DNA from: an uncultured Alphaproteobacteria bacterium
GTDB taxonomy: Bacteria > Pseudomonadota > Alphaproteobacteria > HIMB59 > GCA-002718135
Length of the DNA stretch: 64,000 bases
Reading direction: 5' to 3'
NCBI GenBank assembly: GCA_902521325.1
Contig: CABYRE010000006.1
Span: 1 to 64,000, forward strand
Of the stretch, positions 56,884 to 64,000 are shown one piece after another. The notes under the pieces were generated by a model. The model was not told the origin of the DNA, ran no database searches, and saw nothing but the letters and a program-made list of their open reading frames with translations. Position 1 is the stretch's first letter. Each line of letters starts with the position of its first letter. Made by a program: the position numbers and the translations under genes.

Positions 56884-58026
56884 ATGAAAACTGGAATAAT
56901 TGGTTGTGGAAATATTGCAGACATATACTTCTCTAATTCAAAAAAATATTTCAATAATTTTGAAATTGTAGCTTGTGCTGATATTAAACCAGAAGCTTCT
57001 AAACATTATGCTAATATTTATAATGTAGAAAATTTAACTATTGATCAAATACTTAATCATGAAGCAATAGAGTTAATTATCAACCTAACATTCCCAGATG
57101 TCCATTTTGAAGTTTCTAAATCGATTATACAATCTGGAAAACATGCTTATTCAGAAAAACCATTATCAATTGAGTTTAATCATGGAAAAGAACTTTTAGA
57201 ATTATCACGTCAGAAAAATTTGTATTTAGGATGCGCACCTGATACCTTCTTAGGTGCTGGCATTCAAGAATCAAAAAAAATTTTATCTAATAACTTAATT
57301 GGTAATATCGTATTAGGCAGTATTTCAATGGGTGTGGCTGGTCATGAAATTTGGCATCCAAATCCAGATTTTTATTATCAATATGGTGGTGGTCCAGTCC
57401 TTGATATGGGACCATATTATTTTACTGCTCTTGTGAACTTATTAGGACCAGCTAAAAATATTTATTCACAATCTAGGACTGTTTACAACAAAAGAGTTAT
57501 TGGAAGTGGAGAAAGAAAAAACCAACAAATAAAAGTAGATATTCCTACTACTTTAGTTTCACAAATTGAATTTGATAACGGTACATTAATAGACTCATTT
57601 TTCTCTTTTGATATTTGGAAGCATAACAGAAATCATATTGAGCTTTATGGAGATTTGGGATCTATAAATATTCCTGATCCAAATACTTTTGGAGGTTCTA
57701 TACAATTATGTACAGAGAAAAATGGCGAATGGAAAACTATAGGGACTAACGAAAATAATTTAGGTAGAATAAATGTTGAAAATAGTAAAAAAACTAATGA
57801 AAAACCAGGCATAGCAAACTACAGAGGAATAGGGGTTAGTGAAATGGTTGATTCTATTAGAAATAATAGATTAAATAGATGTAACGGTGAGTTAAGTCTT
57901 CATGTTTTAGATATCTTAGACACCATAATTAAATCTGCTAAAGAGAATAAAAAATTAGAATTAAGAAGTTCTGTATCAGCGATTGAATATTTTTCAGAAG
58001 AGGAAAATTTTAAATTATTAAAATGA
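56884..58026 (+). CDS. Gfo/Idh/MocA family oxidoreductase (paralogue of 43812..44966)
   Basis: GIIGCGNIADIYF, SEKPLS, GPVLDMGPYYFTALVNLLGP. Confidence 0.9.
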   Translation: MKTGIIGCGNIADIYFSNSKKYFNNFEIVACADIKPEASKHYANIYNVENLTIDQILNHEAIELIINLTFPDVHFEVSKSIIQSGKHAYSEKPLSIEFNHGKELLELSRQKNLYLGCAPDTFLGAGIQESKKILSNNLIGNIVLGSISMGVAGHEIWHPNPDFYYQYGGGPVLDMGPYYFTALVNLLGPAKNIYSQSRTVYNKRVIGSGERKNQQIKVDIPTTLVSQIEFDNGTLIDSFFSFDIWKHNRNHIELYGDLGSINIPDPNTFGGSIQLCTEKNGEWKTIGTNENNLGRINVENSKKTNEKPGIANYRGIGVSEMVDSIRNNRLNRCNGELSLHVLDILDTIIKSAKENKKLELRSSVSAIEYFSEEENFKLLK

Positions 58027-58039
58027 AGGGAAATTTATA

Positions 58040-58753
58040 ATGAAAAAAGCATTAATCGTGTTTGGAGGCTGGCCAGGACATGAGCCTGAAAAATGTAACG
58101 AAATTTTAACTAAATTGTTAAATTCTGAAGGTTACGAAGTTAGGTCTGAAAATTCAACAGAAGCTTTTGCTCAAGATTATGTACATGACATGGATTTGAT
58201 TATACCAATCGTTACAATGGCTTTTCATCATTCTCCAAGAGGAGAAATAAAGAAAAATGAAGTTAATAATGTAATAAAAGCAGTTGTAAATGGTTGTGGT
58301 CTCGCAGGTCATCATGGTGGGATGTGTGATGCTTTCAGACAATCAATTGATTGGCAATTTTTAACTGGCGGCCAATGGGTAAGTCATCCTAATGGTATTC
58401 ATGATTATAAAGTTAATATTACAAAAAGAAATGATCCAATAATGGAAGGTGTTGAAGATTTTGATTATCATTCTGAACAATATTATATGCACGTAGATCC
58501 AATGAATGAAGTTTTAGCAACAACTACATTTCAAGGTCATGAAATGTGGAAATTAGAACAAGAGCCAGGAACGCCAGGAGAAGATCAATACCAAACAGAA
58601 TGGATAAAGGATGTTGAAATGCCAGTTGTATGGAAGAGAAAAATTGGAAAGGGAAAAATTTTTTACACCTCTCTTGGTCATTTTGCTGATGAGCTTAATC
58701 ATCCAGAAATGAGAAAAATTTACCATCGCGGTTTGCTTTGGGCATCAAGATAG
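58040..58753 (+). CDS. ThuA-like (glutamine amidotransferase-like) domain protein
   Basis: FGGWPGHEPEKC, GCGLAGHHGGMCDAFR, DFDYHSEQYYMHVDP, PVVWKRKIGKGKIFYTSLGH. Confidence 0.88.
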   Translation: MKKALIVFGGWPGHEPEKCNEILTKLLNSEGYEVRSENSTEAFAQDYVHDMDLIIPIVTMAFHHSPRGEIKKNEVNNVIKAVVNGCGLAGHHGGMCDAFRQSIDWQFLTGGQWVSHPNGIHDYKVNITKRNDPIMEGVEDFDYHSEQYYMHVDPMNEVLATTTFQGHEMWKLEQEPGTPGEDQYQTEWIKDVEMPVVWKRKIGKGKIFYTSLGHFADELNHPEMRKIYHRGLLWASR

Positions 58754-58777
58754 AGTAAGATAATTTAGGGATATCAT

Positions 58778-60091
58778 ATGTCAGATTATTTTAAAAAAAT
58801 ACCAGATATTAAATATGAAGGAGAAAATAGCTCTAATCCTCTAGCATTTAAATTTTATGATGAAAATAAAGTTGTTTTAGGAAAGACAATGAAAGAACAT
58901 TTAAGATTTGCTACTTGTTATTGGCACACATTTACTTGGCCTGGTCTTGACCCATTTGGAGGTCAAACATTTGATAGACCTTGGATGCAAGCAGGAGATG
59001 AAATGAAAATGGCTGAAATGAAACTTGATGCTGCTTTTGATTTTTTTACAAAAATTAAAACACCCTTTTTCTGTTTTCACGACAGAGATATTTCACCTGA
59101 AGGTTTAAATTATGCTGAAACACAAAAAAACTTTTTCCATATTATAGATTTAATGGAACAAAAAATAAATGACTCAGGTATGAAATTACTTTGGGGAACT
59201 GCAAATGCTTTTTCTCACAAAAGATATATGAGTGGTGCTTCTACTAATCCAGACCCAGAAGTTTTTGCTTATAAAGCTGCGCAAGTAAAAGATTGCTTGG
59301 ATGCAACTATGCGATTAGGTGGACAAAACTATGTTCTCTGGGGTGGAAGAGAAGGATACGAAACAATCCTTAACACTGACATGGCAAAAGAAACTAACAA
59401 CCTTCAAAGATTTTTAGAATTAGTTGTTAATTACAAATACAAGATTGGATTTAAAGGTCAAATTTTACTGGAACCAAAACCTCATGAACCAACTAAACAT
59501 CAATATGACTTTGATTCTGCAACTTGCTTAGCGTTTTTACGCAAAGCGGGTTTAGAAAATGAGATTAAACTAAATGTTGAAGTAAATCATGCTACTTTAT
59601 CTGGTCATAACTTTGAACATGAAATTGCTTATGCTACTTCAAATAAAGCGTTAGGAAGTATTGATATTAATAGAGGTGATACTTTATTAGGGTGGGATAC
59701 CGATCAGTTTCCAAACAATCCTGCCGATTTACTTATGTCATTTTATTTTATCTTTAAGAATGGTGGTTTAGGTCAAGGCGGAATGAACTTTGATGCAAAA
59801 ATAAGAAGACAATCAATTGATCCTGAAGATTTATTTTATGCTCATGTTGGAGGAATGGATGTTTGTGCTAAAACACTAATAGCTACTGAAAAACTTATGA
59901 ATGACAATGTTATTCCTAAATTTATTGAAGATAGGTATTCTGATTGGAATGAAAATCTAGGACAATTCATTCATAATAAAGATACTGGATTAGATGATAT
60001 TAATAAAAAAGTAATTGATGATAATATTGAGCCAGAACCTCGATCAGGTAGACAAGAATATCTTGAAAATATCTTAAATAAATATTTGTAG
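58778..60091 (+). CDS. xylA: Xylose isomerase
   Basis: FFCFHDRDI, WGGREGYE, LEPKPHEPTKHQYD, LNVEVNHATLSGH. Confidence 0.96.
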   Translation: MSDYFKKIPDIKYEGENSSNPLAFKFYDENKVVLGKTMKEHLRFATCYWHTFTWPGLDPFGGQTFDRPWMQAGDEMKMAEMKLDAAFDFFTKIKTPFFCFHDRDISPEGLNYAETQKNFFHIIDLMEQKINDSGMKLLWGTANAFSHKRYMSGASTNPDPEVFAYKAAQVKDCLDATMRLGGQNYVLWGGREGYETILNTDMAKETNNLQRFLELVVNYKYKIGFKGQILLEPKPHEPTKHQYDFDSATCLAFLRKAGLENEIKLNVEVNHATLSGHNFEHEIAYATSNKALGSIDINRGDTLLGWDTDQFPNNPADLLMSFYFIFKNGGLGQGGMNFDAKIRRQSIDPEDLFYAHVGGMDVCAKTLIATEKLMNDNVIPKFIEDRYSDWNENLGQFIHNKDTGLDDINKKVIDDNIEPEPRSGRQEYLENILNKYL

Positions 60092-60133
60092 TTACTAATC
60101 ATAAGTTTCTATACTAATTGATTTATAAATATT

Positions 60134-61063
60134 ATGAAAATTTATAAATTAGACACTGAATCAGATTTTGAAAAATTAGACTTATGTCTAGCGATCGGTA
60201 ACTTTGATGGAATACACAAAGGACACCAAGAAATCATAAATAAAATTAAGGAGATTGCATCAAACAATAATTTATTATCTTCAATAATGAGTTTTAATCC
60301 TCATCCTCGTATTTTCTTTAATCAAATTAATGATCCTTTTAATATTTATACCCAAAGCAATAAAATAAATTTTCTTGAACAATTGGGTCTAGATATATTT
60401 ATAGATTTTTCTTTTGATAAAAATTTATCAATACTATCTGCTGATGATTTCGTAACCAAAATTCTTATTGATAAATTAAATATTAAATACTTAGTTATAG
60501 GTACTGACTTCAAATTTGGGAAAGACAGAAAAGGTAATTTTAATACATTAGAAAAATATGCTAAAAAAAATGATTTTAATATTCATTTAATTGATCCTAT
60601 TATGCTTACTGATAAATCGGATAAATATTCATCTTCAATAATTCGATCACAAATAAAAGATGGGCATATAGAAGACGTTGCAGAGTCTTTAGGAAGGCCT
60701 TGGCATATGCATGGAACAATAATTGAAGGTGATAAAAGAGCTAGAGAAATCAATTTTCCAACTGCTAATATAATACCAGATCAACATATATTACCAAAGA
60801 GAGGTGTTTATTGTGTAGAAGCACTATTAGAAGGAAAAAAATATAAAGGTGTTTCTAATTTTGGTTTAAGACCAACAGTAGATGGCAGTAAACTCCTTTT
60901 AGAGACACATATGTTTAATTTTAGTGAAGAAATATATGGTAAAGAATTGACTGTTGAATTCCTTACATTTATTAGATCTGAACAAAAATTTAGTAATTTT
61001 GAAGAATTAACCAAGCAAATCAACAAAGATATAAATAAAGCTAAAGAATATCATCAACTGTAA
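60134..61063 (+). CDS. ribF: Bifunctional riboflavin kinase/FAD synthetase
   Basis: AIGNFDGIHKGHQ, TDFKFGKDRKGN, REINFPTANI, GVYCVEALLEGKKYKGVSNFGLRPT. Confidence 0.95.
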   Translation: MKIYKLDTESDFEKLDLCLAIGNFDGIHKGHQEIINKIKEIASNNNLLSSIMSFNPHPRIFFNQINDPFNIYTQSNKINFLEQLGLDIFIDFSFDKNLSILSADDFVTKILIDKLNIKYLVIGTDFKFGKDRKGNFNTLEKYAKKNDFNIHLIDPIMLTDKSDKYSSSIIRSQIKDGHIEDVAESLGRPWHMHGTIIEGDKRAREINFPTANIIPDQHILPKRGVYCVEALLEGKKYKGVSNFGLRPTVDGSKLLLETHMFNFSEEIYGKELTVEFLTFIRSEQKFSNFEELTKQINKDINKAKEYHQL

Positions 61064-63840
61064 TGGAATATAAAGATACAATTTTTCTTCCCAAAACATC
61101 TTTTGAAATGAGAGCTAATCTTCCTTCAAAAGAACCTGCAATAATAGATGAATGGGATAAAGAAAATATTTTCAAAAAGCTTAGAGATAAATCCAAAGGT
61201 AGAGAAAAATTTGTTCTTCATGATGGTCCACCATATGCAAATGGACATATTCATATGGGTACAGCTTTAAATAAAATTTTAAAAGATGTCATTGTTCGAA
61301 CACAACAAATGGCAGGTAAAGACTCTATCTATGTTCCTGGATGGGATTGCCACGGTTTACCAATTGAATGGAAAATAGAAGAAGAATATAGAAAAAAGGG
61401 AAAGAACAAGGATGATGTCCCAACTGTACAATTTAGAAATGAGTGTAGGGAATTTGCAGAAAAATGGATCGAGATACAAAAAAAAGAATTTAGACGTCTT
61501 GGTGTTGAGGGGGATTGGGATAATCCTTATCTTACAATGTCGAATCAGGCAGAAGCACAAATTGTTCGAGAGCTTGGAAAATTTCTTCTTGATGAAAGTT
61601 TGTATAAAGGTGCAAAACCAGTTCTATGGTCCGTTGTAGAAAAGACAGCTCTAGCTGATGCTGAAGTTGAATATGAAGATCATACGTCCAACACTATCTA
61701 TGTTAAATTTTTAATTAAAAATTCTTTTGATAAAGATTTAATTGACTCAAATATTGTTATTTGGACTACAACTCCTTGGACTATTCCAGGCAACAGAGCT
61801 TTAGCTTATGGTAAAGAATTAGATTATTCACTTATTGTCGTTGAAGAATTAGAAGAAGATAGTTTAGTCAAAAAAAATGATAGATTAATATTTGCTTCAG
61901 AACTTTTAGAAAATGTAACCAAAGAAATTGGAATTAAAAAATTTAGTACAAAAAAGAAATTTAAAGGAGGTAATTTATCTTCTTGCGAATGTGAACATCC
62001 ATTTAAACAATTGGGATACGATTTTATTGTAAAACCATTTCATGGGGATTTTGTAAACTTAGAACAGGGAACAGGAGTTGTGCATATAGCTCCGGGACAC
62101 GGAGATGACGACTATGTTTTAGGTATAAAAAATAATGTTGATATTATCCAGACAGTTCAAGATGATGGAAAATATAATCAACATGCCGTTGGGTTTGAAG
62201 GTGAACATATTTATAAAGTAGATCACAAAATTGCAGATAAATTAGAAGAATTTTCAAAATTATTATTTAAAGGAACCCTTCGTCATAGCTACCCACATTC
62301 ATGGCGCTCTAAAGCTCCTCTTATTTATAGGAATACTCCACAATGGTTCATTTCCATGGAAAAAAATAATTTAAGAGACATTGCTCTTAAATCAATTGAT
62401 GAAACTATTTTCTATCCTCCTCAAGGTCAAACAAGGCTTAGATCAATGATTGAGACTAGACCAGATTGGTGTGTATCTAGACAGAGAGTTTGGGGCGTAC
62501 CTTTACCATTATTTGTAAATAAAAAAACAGGCCAACCTTTAAGAGATGAAAATATTATCAATAGAATAGCTGACATATATGAAAAAGAAGGAAGCAATAC
62601 TTGGTTTACCGAAGATCCACAAAGGTTTTTAGGGGATGAATATTCACTTGAAGATTATGAACAGGTAAAAGATGTGGTTGAAGTATGGTTTGATAGTGGC
62701 TCTACACATGCTTTTTGTCTAGAACAAAGAGAAGATTTGAAATGGCCTGCTTCGATGTATTTAGAAGGAAGTGATCAACACAGAGGATGGTTTCATTCAT
62801 CTCTTTTAGAGTCCTCTGGCACAAGAGGTAAAGCGCCTTATGAAAGTGTGCTGACACACGGTTTTGTTGTTGATGGAAGAGGACGCAAAATGTCTAAATC
62901 TTTAGGTAATGTAATTTCTCCTGATGATATATTAAAAAAATATGGAGTAGATATTTTAAGATTGTGGGTTGTCGCATCTGATTATTATGATGATCTTAAG
63001 CTTGATAATGCTATTCTCCAATCGCAAGCTGAGTCTTATAGAAGAATAAGAAACACCTTTCGTTTTTTAATTGGCAATTTAAGTGATTTTACTAAAGAAG
63101 AAGCTATCGATGAGAGTGAGTTTCCAGAGTTAGAAAAATTTCTTCTACATCGGTTGTGGGAAGTTGATCAAGTTGTTCAAAAATGTGTATCAACATTTAA
63201 CTTTCACTTAATGTTTACAACACTTTTAAATTTTTGTTCAAGTGATCTTTCAGCTTTTTATTTTGATATTAGAAAAGACACTATATATTGTGATAGTAAA
63301 GAGTCCGTTCAAAGAAGATCTACTAGAACTCTATTAAATATAATTTTTAATTATTTAGTAAGATGGTTTGCCCCATCTATTTCCTTTACTTCTGAAGAAG
63401 CTTGGAAAGCTATGGGAAATAAAGAAAGTATACACCTACAAGATTTTTTACAATGTAAAAATGAATATGAAGATAATCAATTAAATGAAAAATGGAATTT
63501 AATTAAAAATATTAGAAAAGTTGCTACTGGAGCAATTGAAAAAATTAGAGAAGAAAAAATTATTCGCTCAAGTCTTGAAGCACACATAGATATTTTTGTT
63601 TCTGCAGAAAGTTATAAAAAACTAGAGAAAGTAATGTTTGATGAAATTACAATTACTTCATCACATTCTTTGTATGTTATTGACGAAAAATCCAAAGGTT
63701 TTTCAATTGAAGATATTTCTGATGTTATCGTAAAAGCTTCAAAGGTAAATGGAGATAAATGTCAAAGATGTTGGAAATATGAGGCAAAGTTAATAAATGG
63801 TGAAGTTTGTAACAGGTGTAATACTGTAATATTTAAGTGA
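61063..63840 (+). CDS. ileS: Isoleucyl-tRNA synthetase
   Basis: HDGPPYANGHIHMGTALNKILKD, GWDCHGLPIEWK, GRKMSKSLGN, C-terminal Zn CQRCWKYEA...CNRC. Confidence 0.98.
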   Translation: MEYKDTIFLPKTSFEMRANLPSKEPAIIDEWDKENIFKKLRDKSKGREKFVLHDGPPYANGHIHMGTALNKILKDVIVRTQQMAGKDSIYVPGWDCHGLPIEWKIEEEYRKKGKNKDDVPTVQFRNECREFAEKWIEIQKKEFRRLGVEGDWDNPYLTMSNQAEAQIVRELGKFLLDESLYKGAKPVLWSVVEKTALADAEVEYEDHTSNTIYVKFLIKNSFDKDLIDSNIVIWTTTPWTIPGNRALAYGKELDYSLIVVEELEEDSLVKKNDRLIFASELLENVTKEIGIKKFSTKKKFKGGNLSSCECEHPFKQLGYDFIVKPFHGDFVNLEQGTGVVHIAPGHGDDDYVLGIKNNVDIIQTVQDDGKYNQHAVGFEGEHIYKVDHKIADKLEEFSKLLFKGTLRHSYPHSWRSKAPLIYRNTPQWFISMEKNNLRDIALKSIDETIFYPPQGQTRLRSMIETRPDWCVSRQRVWGVPLPLFVNKKTGQPLRDENIINRIADIYEKEGSNTWFTEDPQRFLGDEYSLEDYEQVKDVVEVWFDSGSTHAFCLEQREDLKWPASMYLEGSDQHRGWFHSSLLESSGTRGKAPYESVLTHGFVVDGRGRKMSKSLGNVISPDDILKKYGVDILRLWVVASDYYDDLKLDNAILQSQAESYRRIRNTFRFLIGNLSDFTKEEAIDESEFPELEKFLLHRLWEVDQVVQKCVSTFNFHLMFTTLLNFCSSDLSAFYFDIRKDTIYCDSKESVQRRSTRTLLNIIFNYLVRWFAPSISFTSEEAWKAMGNKESIHLQDFLQCKNEYEDNQLNEKWNLIKNIRKVATGAIEKIREEKIIRSSLEAHIDIFVSAESYKKLEKVMFDEITITSSHSLYVIDEKSKGFSIEDISDVIVKASKVNGDKCQRCWKYEAKLINGEVCNRCNTVIFK

Positions 63841-64000
63841 TTAAAACAGCAGTATTTATTTCTTTGATATTATTAGATTTATTAACAAAATTTTTTATTC
63901 AGAATAATTTATTTTTAAATCAATCAATAAAAATCAATGAATATTTTGATTTAGTTTATGTTCAGAACTTTGGTGTCTCTTTTGGTTTATTTTCTGGTTA
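63837..64000 (+). CDS. lspA: Signal peptidase II (LspA), truncated by window end
   Basis: GTG-initiated reading (V/M)IKTAVFISLILLDLLTKFFIQNN...VYVQNFGVSFGLFSG; overlaps ileS stop. Confidence 0.85.
   Translation, partial: MIKTAVFISLILLDLLTKFFIQNNLFLNQSIKINEYFDLVYVQNFGVSFGLFSG

Noticed and set aside
1-64000. CRISPR arrays, toxin-antitoxin, phage, transposon or defence systems
   Set aside because: No regularly spaced repeats, cas, integrase, transposase or defence-type proteins seen; the HNH protein at 11188 resembles a common chromosomal family rather than a defence module

Overview
AT-rich 64-kb chromosomal segment, most likely from a marine alphaproteobacterium. The taxonomic call is inference from gene content and order: plsC/MJ0042 zinc ribbon, lysA-lptM-argH, coq7, a HIG1-type protein, ribF-ileS-lspA. 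Housekeeping genes occupy about 1-18.7 kb and 60.1-64 kb. Between them (about 18.7-60.1 kb) lies a dense sugar and sugar-acid catabolic region with four periplasmic-binding-protein ABC systems (two CUT1-like, two CUT2-like). It also carries a near-complete non-phosphorylating L-fucose/L-rhamnose-type pathway (mutarotase, lactonase, L-fuconate dehydratase, SDR, FAH-family hydrolase, L-lactate dehydrogenase). Other contents are a probable cytoplasmic GH151-like alpha-L-fucosidase, an IolD-like ThDP enzyme, XylA, three Gfo/Idh/MocA oxidoreductases, two PhyH-type dioxygenases and a CoA-thioester module. The strongest leads are: (i) an operon with a leaderless (cytoplasmic) solute-binding-protein-fold protein, a CaiB-type CoA-transferase and an enolase-superfamily enzyme, next to two MaoC hydratases of which one lacks the catalytic His; (ii) a Rieske-like ferredoxin in which both His ligands are replaced by Cys (CxC-X17-CxxC); (iii) perfect inverted repeats directly after all four SBP genes; (iv) a MetE C-domain-only methyltransferase next to RhaM; (v) an uncharacterised 92-aa ORF between a CUT1 permease and a PhyH gene. 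I recognised no mobile elements, CRISPR arrays, rRNA or transcription-factor genes. Product calls come from reading motifs and family resemblance by eye; no searches were run.
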